DNA from: Flavobacterium tistrianum
GTDB lineage: Bacteria; Bacteroidota; Bacteroidia; Flavobacteriales; Flavobacteriaceae
Length of the DNA: 64,000 bases
Direction: 5' to 3'
NCBI RefSeq assembly: GCF_003254545.1
Contig: NZ_QJRH01000071.1
Span: forward strand, 62,001 to 126,000
Shown: positions 26,591 through 35,077 of the stretch, in pieces
How the letters are laid out: each line of letters opens with the position of its first letter
Numbering within the stretch: position 1 is the stretch's first letter
Notes under the pieces: generated by a model
What the model was told of the DNA's origin: nothing
The model's input: the letters and a program-made list of their open reading frames with translations, nothing else
Database searches by the model: none
Made by a program: the position numbers and the translations under genes

Positions 26591-26623
26591 AAAAAAGCTG
26601 TTCAGAAATGAACAGCTTTTTTT
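26591..26623. terminator. Terminator between pckA and the XRE gene
   Basis: A 14-base stem AAAAAAGCTGTTCA with its complement, loop GAAA, and T run. With A and T runs on both sides it can act in both directions. A copy with two loop changes lies at 30791-30823. Confidence 0.85.
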
Positions 26624-26626
26624 GTT

Positions 26627-26932
26627 TCAAGTTTTATTTTTTCTTTTATACTCAATAATTATTTTTTTTAATTCGTTTAATATTATAGCGGACGATCTTT
26701 CAATATTGAAATTAACAGCATCTTTGTTTGATATTTTTTTTGTGCTGAAAAAGTCTAAATCCTTATTAAAAAATATACAGACTTTAATCATAAAATAAAT
26801 ATCAATTTTTTTTGCTCTACTATTTTCAATCTTAGATAGTTCACTTTGAGTTATTTCTAGGTAATCTGCCAATTTACTTTGTGACAAATTATTCTCTTCT
26901 CTTAATTTTTTGATTTTGAATCCCACAGACAT
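26627..26932 (-). CDS. XRE family helix-turn-helix regulator
   Basis: A 101-residue DNA-binding protein. The helix-turn-helix covers residues 5-60: IKKLREENNLSQSKLADYLEITQSELSKIENSRAKK. The short C-terminal part is lysine-rich and of unknown role. It is transcribed away from the small peptide/GLPGLI/receptor genes, with 130 bases between the two starts that contain a perfect 16-base palindrome. I infer that it represses or activates that divergent operon and its own gene. Such small XRE proteins are otherwise common and not diagnostic. Confidence 0.88.
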   Translation of the reverse strand: MSVGFKIKKLREENNLSQSKLADYLEITQSELSKIENSRAKKIDIYFMIKVCIFFNKDLDFFSTKKISNKDAVNFNIERSSAIILNELKKIIIEYKRKNKT

Positions 26933-26979
26933 AATTACTGGTTTTGATGATAATTAGTTAAAAAGTGAATAAGTATTAT

Positions 26980-27054
26980 TCTATATCGATATAGAAAGAA
27001 AAAGACTATAAAAATATCTTTGTAATATATAAAAAATAGTATTAATATTACAAA
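26980..27054 (+). promoter_or_regulatory. Promoter/operator region of the peptide-GLPGLI-receptor operon
   Basis: A perfect palindrome TCTATATCGATATAGA at 26980-26995 precedes the -7 box TATCTTTG at 27015-27022 and lies where the -33 element should be; no TTTG is present there. A second inverted repeat has arms at 27019-27028 and 27045-27054 and overlaps the end of the -7 box and the likely transcription start. This is the layout of a repressor-controlled promoter; the XRE protein is the obvious candidate. Confidence 0.6.
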
Positions 27055-27062
27055 TTAAGATT

Positions 27063-27284
27063 ATGAAAAAATTTTTATTTACAGTTTTTGCTGTTGTTGG
27101 GTTTAGCGCTATTTGTGTTGCTAATAATCAATTAGATGTTAAAAAGATTCAAGTTAAAATTGTTTTTGCAGACTGTAGACAAGATCAGGAAGCAGCATTT
27201 GATGACTGTATGTCTAATGGATGTGGTTATTATGAATCTTATTTTTTTGGTGCAGCAGCATGGGGTAGATGCATGGGAGCATAA
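27063..27284 (+). CDS. Small exported four-cysteine peptide
   Basis: A 73-residue precursor. Residues 1-20 (MKKFLFTVFAVVGFSAICVA) form a signal peptide. The mature 50 or so residues contain four cysteines at 38, 49, 54 and 70, spaced C-x10-C-x4-C-x15-C, enough for two disulfide bonds, and an aromatic/Ala-rich C-terminal part (GYYESYFFGAAAWGRC). I recognise no family. It is first in an operon with a GLPGLI protein and an outer-membrane receptor, behind a promoter with a likely XRE operator. It could be a secreted signal, toxin/bacteriocin or a ligand for the receptor; none of these is shown. Confidence 0.75.
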   Translation: MKKFLFTVFAVVGFSAICVANNQLDVKKIQVKIVFADCRQDQEAAFDDCMSNGCGYYESYFFGAAAWGRCMGA

Positions 27285-27340
27285 TCCTGAATAATAATGG
27301 GCTTTCTGCAATGAAAGCCCATAATAAAATTGTATAAATT

Positions 27341-28078
27341 ATGATAAGTAGATTAATTTCCATTTTGTTTTTTTTCATAATCTTTACTGCTTCTGCTCAA
27401 ATAGAAAATGGTAAAATTGAATATGGTACAAGTATCGAAATGCTTGAAGGACTAAAAGAAAATGGGGCATTCAAAAATATATATAGAGAGACAGTTGAAA
27501 ATGCTAAGTACTTAAGCTTTACATTAAATTTTGATAAAGAGAGAGCCGTTTTTTCCTTTAATGAAGGTTTGACAGTTGACAATTCTGATCTTTTTATGGC
27601 TAAAGTATCTGCTGGCTATATGAATGAGGTTTATCAATATAAAGATTTTTCGCTTTGCGCTGTTTTCGGTTTTGGTAATTATGTTTTAAAGACAGATGCT
27701 ATAAAAGATTGGGTGCTAGAAAATGAAACTAAAGAAATTGAAGGATTTCTATGTTACAAAGCAACTTCAACTAAAAGAGTAAATAATGGCAAAGGAAGTT
27801 TTGCCTTTCCAGTTATTGCATGGTACTGCCCAAAGATTCCTGTTTCATTTGGACCAAATGGATATGGTAATTTGCCTGGTTTGATATTAGAATTACAAGT
27901 GCGAAACGTCGTGTATGGCGTTAAAAAAATCGATTTGAATTTAGCGAAGCCTCCAATAATGGGTAATCCTAAAGACTATCCCATAATCAATCAATCAGAA
28001 TTTGATGAAATGGTAATGACTGCATTTAAAAATAGAAATTCTGTAAATGGTTTTAAAAAGCCTGATGATAAGTTTTAG
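27341..28078 (+). CDS. GLPGLI family protein
   Basis: A 245-residue exported protein with a signal peptide (MISRLISILFFFIIFTASAQ). The family-defining motif appears as YGNLPGLILELQ near residue 175, after VIAWYCPKIPVSFGP. GLPGLI proteins are restricted to Bacteroidota, have no known function and are often encoded beside outer-membrane receptor-like proteins, as here. It follows the cysteine peptide by 56 bases and precedes the receptor by 47. Confidence 0.92.
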   Translation: MISRLISILFFFIIFTASAQIENGKIEYGTSIEMLEGLKENGAFKNIYRETVENAKYLSFTLNFDKERAVFSFNEGLTVDNSDLFMAKVSAGYMNEVYQYKDFSLCAVFGFGNYVLKTDAIKDWVLENETKEIEGFLCYKATSTKRVNNGKGSFAFPVIAWYCPKIPVSFGPNGYGNLPGLILELQVRNVVYGVKKIDLNLAKPPIMGNPKDYPIINQSEFDEMVMTAFKNRNSVNGFKKPDDKF

Positions 28079-28125
28079 GTTTTTGTTTATTTTAAAAATA
28101 ATATTTAACACCTTCACAAGAGGTA

Positions 28126-30792
28126 ATGCTAATGCTTAAAGTTACCCTTTTCTTTTTACTTCCTTTAATTTGTTTCTCTCAAATAAAAACTTTAAGAGGA
28201 ACAATATCTTCTGAGGCCGGTGTTTTATTAGAGTCCGCTAATATAATAGCCAAACCTTTACAGGACAAAGCCAGCTTAAAATTTGCTATAACTGATAATA
28301 AAGGACGATATCTCTTAGAGCTCGATAAAAATATCGATTATGAAATCGTTGCCTCATATATTGGTTTTAAGGATGAGCTCCTAGTTCTGAATTCTAATTC
28401 GGACATGACTTTATATAATTTTAAATTGCATTCAAGTGGTGAAAAATTAAAAGAGATTGTCATAAAGCGTGAATATAAACCCATAGAAATTAAGAAAGAC
28501 ACCATTACTTTTAATGTAAAAAGTTTTGCGAACGGAAATGAACGCAAAATGAAAGAAATTCTAGAAAAACTTCCAGGAGTTGAAGTTGATAAAAATGGGA
28601 TTGTAACGGTTCAGGGAAAAAGAGTTACCCAGATGTTGGTTGAAGGAAAAGCTTTTTTTGGTGGTGGATCTAAATTGGCAGTTGAAAATATTCCGGCGGA
28701 CGCTCTTGATAAAATTGAAGTCATCGATAATTTTAACGAGGTTGGCTTCATGAAAAAGGTATCGGACAGTGAAGATTTAGCGATGAATGTAAAGCTGAAA
28801 GAAGAAAAAAAGAAGTTTGTTTTTGGCGATATTGAGGCAGGTTTGGGGATAGGGGTTGATAAATCGTATCTGCTGCATTCGGGTTTGTTTTATTATACTC
28901 CAAAATTGAATATAAGCTTTATAGGTGACCTTAATAATATCGGAAAAAGCACTTTCACCTATAGTGATTTGAGAAGATTTACGGGCGGAACAAGTAATTA
29001 TATAATGAAAAAAAAAGTCTCAAATGACTTGTTGTATGCACTTACAAAAGACAATGTTGATGTGGTTGAAAATAAATCACAGTTTGAAGCTCTAAATGTT
29101 AGTTACAATTTTTCTTCAAAGTTTAATATTTCGGTATTTTCAGTTTTTTCAAAGGTTTTAACAGAAACTAAAAACGTTATTCAAAATGAATATTTAGAGA
29201 ACAATGATCACACTTTTGAAAATAAGGCAGAAATTAATAACAACATAAATAATTTAAATATCACCAATTTAAAATTGGATTATACGCCAAATAAGAACCA
29301 AAAATGGCTATATAATGTGCAATTTCAACTGGGGACAAATAATTTAAAAGGTATTTTAAATTCTTCAACAATTACAAATTCAAATGTTTTCAAGACAATT
29401 AGTGATACAGATAATAAATCTTTTAAGCAATATTTAGAATGGCATAAAAATTATAGTACCTCTCACATTCAGACACTAGCAATTAATCAATCATATGAAG
29501 ACACTAAATCTCAAAATCAATGGTTGACCAATAAACCTTTTTTAGTGGGAGTACTTCCGTTTGAGAAAGATACAATATATAATATTGAGCAATTAAAACA
29601 ACTAAAAGCAAACACTGTTGATGCTGTTTTTAAACATTATTGGATAATCAATAGCCATAATCACCTATATCTAAATATTGGAAATACATTTGAAAATTCA
29701 AATTTTGAAACTTCGGAAAAACAACTGTTAAGCGATAATACTATTAATGATTTTATTAGTGCAGGATTTGGAAATAGAACGAGATATCAATTTGTAGATG
29801 TTTATGGTGGTTTAGAGTATAAATTTAAAATAGGAAAATGGACAAACAAAGCAGGGCTATATTATCATTGGTACAATTCAAAAACAGAACAATTGGATGG
29901 GAATTATAGTTTTTTGCGTAAAATAGCACTGCCACAATGGAATAGTGAATTTGAATTCAATCAATCAGAAAAAATAACATTTAATTACAAACTTGAAACA
30001 AATTTCCCCGAAGTGTCATCACTTTCGGATGGTTTTACTCTTCAAAAATATAATTTAGTGTATAAAGGAAATGCATTGCTTGAAAATGGGAAATTTCATT
30101 CTTTCAATGTGTTTTATAACAAGATGAACATCTATAAAGGACTTTGGTTGAATGTTTTTTCAAGCTATACTAAGCGAACTGAGATTATAAGAAACGAAGT
30201 AATTGTTGACGATATTAATCAGTATAATTCTCCATTTTTAGGAAATAATCCAGAAACATCAGCACTTTTAAATGGTAGTATAGCTAAGAAAATATATCGA
30301 TTTGAACTGAAACTGAATGCTAATTTAACTTGGCTAAGTTATTATCAAAAGCTAAATAATATAATAACACTAAATGAGAGAAACGCTCAAAATCTGGCTT
30401 TCTCTTTTAAGACAATATATAAAGAATGGCCAAATTTTAATTTTAAATATGAAAGATTTAATCAATTTAATGGATTAACAAATTCAGATTATAAATCAGA
30501 CATTTTTAGTGGAGATTTTGAGATCACAGTTTTTAAATTTTGGACATATAAATTAAACTATCAAAATCTTAAAAACAGCAATTCTAATGGCAGAAATAAT
30601 TTTTATGAAATAACAAATACATCCTTGAGGTATCAAAGAAAAAATAGCCCTTTTGGATTTGAATTGATTGCTAATAACTTATTCGATGTTCGAAGAAAGA
30701 ATAGTTATTCATTTTCAGATTACATCATAAGTCAACAATCAACATATGTTTTACCAAGAGTTTTAATGTTTTCTATGAATTATAAATTATAA
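28126..30792 (+). CDS. TonB-dependent receptor-like outer-membrane protein with carboxypeptidase-regulatory N-terminus
   Basis: An 888-residue outer-membrane protein. A signal peptide (LFFLLPLICFSQ) is followed by a CarboxypepD_reg-like domain (about residues 20-100: LRGTISSEAGVLLESANIIAK, then YEIVASYIGFKDELLVL), a plug-like region around 120-230 (LEKLPGVEVDKNGIVTVQGKRV) and a long beta-barrel ending in a Phe/Leu-rich strand. This is the type commonly paired with GLPGLI proteins. A second ATG at 28132 has better spacing (8 bases) to AGAGG and may be the true start. The stop codon overlaps a terminator. The substrate is unknown; the upstream peptide is a possible ligand or cargo. Confidence 0.88.
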   Translation: MLMLKVTLFFLLPLICFSQIKTLRGTISSEAGVLLESANIIAKPLQDKASLKFAITDNKGRYLLELDKNIDYEIVASYIGFKDELLVLNSNSDMTLYNFKLHSSGEKLKEIVIKREYKPIEIKKDTITFNVKSFANGNERKMKEILEKLPGVEVDKNGIVTVQGKRVTQMLVEGKAFFGGGSKLAVENIPADALDKIEVIDNFNEVGFMKKVSDSEDLAMNVKLKEEKKKFVFGDIEAGLGIGVDKSYLLHSGLFYYTPKLNISFIGDLNNIGKSTFTYSDLRRFTGGTSNYIMKKKVSNDLLYALTKDNVDVVENKSQFEALNVSYNFSSKFNISVFSVFSKVLTETKNVIQNEYLENNDHTFENKAEINNNINNLNITNLKLDYTPNKNQKWLYNVQFQLGTNNLKGILNSSTITNSNVFKTISDTDNKSFKQYLEWHKNYSTSHIQTLAINQSYEDTKSQNQWLTNKPFLVGVLPFEKDTIYNIEQLKQLKANTVDAVFKHYWIINSHNHLYLNIGNTFENSNFETSEKQLLSDNTINDFISAGFGNRTRYQFVDVYGGLEYKFKIGKWTNKAGLYYHWYNSKTEQLDGNYSFLRKIALPQWNSEFEFNQSEKITFNYKLETNFPEVSSLSDGFTLQKYNLVYKGNALLENGKFHSFNVFYNKMNIYKGLWLNVFSSYTKRTEIIRNEVIVDDINQYNSPFLGNNPETSALLNGSIAKKIYRFELKLNANLTWLSYYQKLNNIITLNERNAQNLAFSFKTIYKEWPNFNFKYERFNQFNGLTNSDYKSDIFSGDFEITVFKFWTYKLNYQNLKNSNSNGRNNFYEITNTSLRYQRKNSPFGFELIANNLFDVRRKNSYSFSDYIISQQSTYVLPRVLMFSMNYKL

Positions 30793-30823
30793 AAAAGCTG
30801 TTCATAACTGAACAGCTTTTTTT
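30791..30823 (+). terminator. Terminator after the receptor gene, copy of the pckA terminator
   Basis: The same 14-base stem as at 26591-26623; only two loop positions differ over 33 bases. Confidence 0.85.
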
Positions 30824-30893
30824 AGTTGGTTTCCAATCGCAGTAAAAAAAATAGACACTGAACACGGGACTGCGACTGAAAACCTTGAAACTT

Positions 30894-31952
30894 TTATTTT
30901 TTGCCTTCGTCTATTCGTTTTTGAATTAAATCCCAAGCATAATAATGGAAAGTCATTCCGTTACTCATCGCTACGAAAAGTCCATTTTTGAATTTTGGTC
31001 CTAGATTTACACTAGTAGCATCTGCACCATCACATTCAATTGTCGAAGTCGGAACTTCTGCCAATAAAGGATGATTGTTCGGATTTCCGTTTGCACCTTC
31101 TCTTGGATAAACCATAAATGAATTTGCTTGCTGGTTGGATACTAAAATATATCCTGTAGAATCTGTTTTTTTGTAGATCGCGATTCCTTCGTGATCTGCC
31201 TTGAAATCTTTTTGACCAAAGAAAGCCAATTCTTTATTATCATTTAAAGCCGGATCTGCTTTGTATTTTCTTATTCCAGACTGCTCATCGCAATAATAAA
31301 CAAAAGCTAATTCGTTGTCTACTGCAATAGCTTCGATTTCTTTTTTACCGCTATACGTTCCGAATTTGCGAACGACTTTTGCTATAGCAAATTTTCCGTT
31401 TCCAGAAAGCTCATATTGCCATAAATAACTTCCAGTAGGCCCAGTTTTTCTTCCCACAATAGCAAAAATCTTTCCGTCAGTTTTACGAGTGTATAAAGCA
31501 ACTCCCATTGGATCACGCTGTGCTTCTCCTTCAAAAACAGGAATTCCGCCATTATCAATTGGTTCTAAATTAGGTAAGCTAAAAATTCTAATTTTATTTT
31601 CTTCACGCTCTGTCGTAACGGCAACATCTACTTTTTTTCCGTCAATGATTAATCCGTAAGCGATATCAACATTGTTTGGGCGTTTTAAAGGAATTGATTT
31701 TTTAAGGATTTTTCCATTCAAATCAAAAGCATATAAACCTCCGTTTGTATCTTTATCTGTTCCAACAATAATGCTTTTTGAAGCATCAGTTGGATTAATC
31801 CAGATTGAAGGATCGTCTGTATCATGAGGCAGAGCTTCTGTAACCGCTGTTGGTTTTACGGCATTTGGCTGAATTGGCGCTAATTTATCGTCTTTACAAG
31901 CTGTAAATGATAAGCTTAAAAGTAAAAAAGCAACTAAAAATTTATTTTTCAT
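30894..31952 (-). CDS. Phytase (beta-propeller, 3-phytase type) lipoprotein
   Basis: From ATG 31952 this is a 352-residue lipoprotein: the lipobox LSFTAC places the lipidated Cys near residue 18. It releases phosphate from inositol hexakisphosphate. The beta-propeller phytase pattern is visible: DDPSIWINPTDASKSIIVGTDKDTNGGLYAFDLNGK near 45, NVDIAYG, TTEREENKIRIF near 115, and KADHEGIAIYK near 255. ATG 31988 adds 12 residues ahead of the signal peptide and is rejected. The gene lies 75 bases downstream of a TonB-dependent receptor on the same strand, so the pair probably acts together on phytate or its products. Confidence 0.93.
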   Translation of the reverse strand: MKNKFLVAFLLLSLSFTACKDDKLAPIQPNAVKPTAVTEALPHDTDDPSIWINPTDASKSIIVGTDKDTNGGLYAFDLNGKILKKSIPLKRPNNVDIAYGLIIDGKKVDVAVTTEREENKIRIFSLPNLEPIDNGGIPVFEGEAQRDPMGVALYTRKTDGKIFAIVGRKTGPTGSYLWQYELSGNGKFAIAKVVRKFGTYSGKKEIEAIAVDNELAFVYYCDEQSGIRKYKADPALNDNKELAFFGQKDFKADHEGIAIYKKTDSTGYILVSNQQANSFMVYPREGANGNPNNHPLLAEVPTSTIECDGADATSVNLGPKFKNGLFVAMSNGMTFHYYAWDLIQKRIDEGKK

Positions 31953-32027
31953 TTGTATTATATATTTTAATGCAATTAGACAGAGCATTAAACTCTGTCT
32001 AATTTAAGAATTTTAAAAAAGTGCAGA

Positions 32028-34838
32028 TTACAAGTCTAATTTCAATCCGAAATTGTAACGTGGCTGGTAATATTCTGCTTGTTTTGTATGTGCAGCAACT
32101 CCTTGGTAATAGCGCAACGGCTGATTAGTTAAGTTATTTGCTTCAGCAAAAACACGTAATTGTTTCGTGATTTTATAAGAAGCATTGGCATCTAAGAAAA
32201 ACTGCTTGTCATAATAACTGTCTTTATAAGACTCAGAACCTAATTCATCTAAATAATCAGAGGTAAAGTTCGTTGAGATTCTAGCAGAGAAACGTTTGTT
32301 TTCCCAAGATAAAGATCCGTTAAACATGTGAGGCGTTGTCCCTGGAAGGCTAATGTCGTTTCTTTCGTTTCCGTCTTCGTCAGCAATTCCGCTTGCTTTA
32401 GATTTTGTGTAAGTATAGTTCAAATAGATACCAAATCCTTTTAAGAATTTACCAGGAAGGAAATCTAACTGACGCTGAAAAGCAACTTCAAAACCATAAA
32501 CATCTACATTTTCTCCATTTCTTGATTGTAAAAATGACCAGTTTTCTCCCGCTGGAATTGGGTTTGCTTGATTAGGGAAATCTGCAGCAAATTTCGCATC
32601 AGTATATTGATTATCGCTGTAGTTGTAAATGAAATCATTTAATCTTTTGTAGAAAACACCTCCAGAAATTAAACCAACAGATTTGAAATAATTCTCAGCC
32701 ATGAAATCATAATTGTATGAATATGTAGCTTTAAGATCTGGATTTCCAGCTGTAATTTCTTTATCGGCAGCAATATTGTTTACATAAGGAGCCAGTGCAT
32801 AATAGTTTGGTCTTGCTAAAGCTGTTGTAGCAGCCGCTCTTAAAACTAAATCTTTTGTCGCATTGTATTGTAATGAAATACTTGGCAATAAATTAGTGTA
32901 AGAGTTGGTGTTGTTGATTTTGCTTTCTAATTCTTCCTCGTCTAATACACGGTTTCCTGTATAATCGATATGAGTATTTTCAACACGGAAACCTAAAACC
33001 ATAGAAAGTTTATCGTTAAAATCCTGATCCCATCTTACATAAGCAGCAGTAATTCTTTCTTTAGCGTTATAGTTTACCGCTAAATATTCTGCTGGATCTG
33101 CTTCTTTATCAAATAAAGCAGGATTGTTCAAATCTAAACTTCCTAAGAAAGCTGTAGAAGCAAAAGTTCCCGGCACGTATTTACTTCCTGGATTAAAATC
33201 TTTTCCTTCAAAATAGCTTGTTGGAACTTGAGATAATAGTTCCATATCATCATTAATTGGCTCATAAGAATAAAACATATTGTTTCTTTCTTTTTCTTTT
33301 AAGCGAAGTCTAAGACCCGTTCTTAATCTTCCTTTTTCTCCAGCAATTACAGAGAATGGGAAACGGATGTTTACTTTGGCTCCAAATTCGCTTTCGCTTG
33401 TTTCATCTGTGTTTTCAGTAATCGAATCAAATTTAAACTTGTCAACTGACTCGCCAACTGTTGTTATTAAAGGAAATCTAATGTCTGATAAATCTTCAAA
33501 CATTTCTAAACCTTTCTGACGGTATTCAATGTAACGTTCACCTGGACGATATTCTCTTGCTTTTGCATAATTAGCAGACCAATCTAAATCTAATGTCGAA
33601 TTGATTAAATGCTCTCCGCGAATAGAATAATTCTGAACTCTTTGATCTTCTAATCTTCGGTTTTTATTTCTATTATTGTCTAAACCTCCTTTTGTCTGAC
33701 GTTTTACACGACCTTCAAAACCAACAATTTCTTCACCATTATAAAGTGGTTCAATATCATCGTAAGTAGTTCTAAAACGGTTTTCTCTGTCATCTCTCCA
33801 GTTGTAAATTGCATTGGCAAAAATGGTATTGTTGTCATTGAATTTATAATCTAAAGCAACAGATCCGCTTCGGCGAATACGCTGAACATCATATTTTCTA
33901 ATTTCAGAGGCTTGTAAATATTCATTTCCAAAATCATCTTTTACCCATTCGTTTTCGATATTATCAGAACCGTAATCTACATTGTTATAAGATCCGCTGA
34001 AAACCACTCCTAATTTATTGTCGATAAAACGATTACCATAAACGAAACCAGCAGTGTAAGAAGCGTGGTCACGAATTGGCAAATATCCTCCTGCAAGAGT
34101 TGCAGAGATTCTTTCTCCGTTTGGAGTTGCTCTTGTAATTAAGTTTACAGAACCTCCAATTGCATCAGCATCCATATCTGATGTAAGCGTTTTGTTTACT
34201 TCGATTGTAGAAATCATATCAGACGGAATTAAGTCCATTTGAACGTTTCTGTTATCTCCTTCAGCAGACGGAATACGATCACCATTTAAAGTCACAGAGT
34301 TCAAAGAAGGAGCCAAACCTCTAATAATAATGTTACGAGCTTCACCTTGATCATTCTGCATGGTAATACCTGGAACACGTTTTAAAGCATCTCCCACGTT
34401 AGCATCTGGAAAACGTCCCATTTGATCAGAAGAGATTACGTTTCCGATATTTTTATTGTTTTTTTGCTGATTCAAAGCTTTTGCCTGACCTTTTAAAATG
34501 TCTCCGACCACAACTTCTTTCAGTTCGTTTTCAGAAGCTTTAAGAGCAAAGTCAATCACATTGTTTCTTCCTTGCTCAACTTTTATTTCTTGAGTTAAAG
34601 TAGTATATCCAATATACTTTACTTCAACTTTATAAGTTCCTTCATTAATATTTAATAATTCAAAACGACCGTTATAGTCAGAAACGGTGTATTTTTTTTC
34701 GCCTACAATTTGAACCATAGCTCCAGGAAGAGGCAGTTTGTCATCTGCGTCTAATATCTTTCCAGATATAATGGCTTTCTGAGCAAAACCTGTAAAGGCG
34801 AATAAAAAGAATGCGGTTAATAGATAAAATTTTTTCAT
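32028..34838 (-). CDS. TonB-dependent outer-membrane receptor (phytase-associated)
   Basis: A 936-residue receptor with signal peptide (MKKFYLLTAFFLFAFTGFAQ), a CarboxypepD_reg-like domain (residues 22-105: ISGKILDADDKLPLPGAMV, YKVEVKYIGYTTLTQEI), a plug domain (residues 125-240: MGRFPDANVGDALKRVPGI, NIIIRGLAPSLNSVTLNGD, IEVNKTLTSDMDADAIGGSV) and a 22-strand-type barrel ending FGLKLDL. It resembles the receptors that pair with beta-propeller phytases in Bacteroidota and probably imports phytate or inositol phosphates using TonB energy. That substrate is inferred from the neighbour. Confidence 0.92.
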   Translation of the reverse strand: MKKFYLLTAFFLFAFTGFAQKAIISGKILDADDKLPLPGAMVQIVGEKKYTVSDYNGRFELLNINEGTYKVEVKYIGYTTLTQEIKVEQGRNNVIDFALKASENELKEVVVGDILKGQAKALNQQKNNKNIGNVISSDQMGRFPDANVGDALKRVPGITMQNDQGEARNIIIRGLAPSLNSVTLNGDRIPSAEGDNRNVQMDLIPSDMISTIEVNKTLTSDMDADAIGGSVNLITRATPNGERISATLAGGYLPIRDHASYTAGFVYGNRFIDNKLGVVFSGSYNNVDYGSDNIENEWVKDDFGNEYLQASEIRKYDVQRIRRSGSVALDYKFNDNNTIFANAIYNWRDDRENRFRTTYDDIEPLYNGEEIVGFEGRVKRQTKGGLDNNRNKNRRLEDQRVQNYSIRGEHLINSTLDLDWSANYAKAREYRPGERYIEYRQKGLEMFEDLSDIRFPLITTVGESVDKFKFDSITENTDETSESEFGAKVNIRFPFSVIAGEKGRLRTGLRLRLKEKERNNMFYSYEPINDDMELLSQVPTSYFEGKDFNPGSKYVPGTFASTAFLGSLDLNNPALFDKEADPAEYLAVNYNAKERITAAYVRWDQDFNDKLSMVLGFRVENTHIDYTGNRVLDEEELESKINNTNSYTNLLPSISLQYNATKDLVLRAAATTALARPNYYALAPYVNNIAADKEITAGNPDLKATYSYNYDFMAENYFKSVGLISGGVFYKRLNDFIYNYSDNQYTDAKFAADFPNQANPIPAGENWSFLQSRNGENVDVYGFEVAFQRQLDFLPGKFLKGFGIYLNYTYTKSKASGIADEDGNERNDISLPGTTPHMFNGSLSWENKRFSARISTNFTSDYLDELGSESYKDSYYDKQFFLDANASYKITKQLRVFAEANNLTNQPLRYYQGVAAHTKQAEYYQPRYNFGLKLDL

Positions 34839-35039
34839 TGTGTGTGTTTAGTTTGATTCGGTTGCGAAGCTAAAACCTCAATTTTACTAAACCCTTCAAA
34901 AAAAATTAACATAGTGTTATGATTCCTAGTCAACATTAGAAATAGATTAATGTTAAAATAACATTTAATAAAAAAAGGAATTTTATAGAGCCAAGTAAAA
35001 ACAAATCAACTATTTATCTGATAATTAAAATTTTGGCGC

Positions 35040-35047
35040 TAAATTTG
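35040..35047 (+). promoter_or_regulatory. -7 promoter box of DUF4407 gene
   Basis: TAAATTTG matches TAnnTTTG, 30 bases before ATG 35078 and inside the longer alternative reading frame. Confidence 0.6.
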
Positions 35048-35077
35048 CCGTATCATCATAATCAAAAATCATCAATC

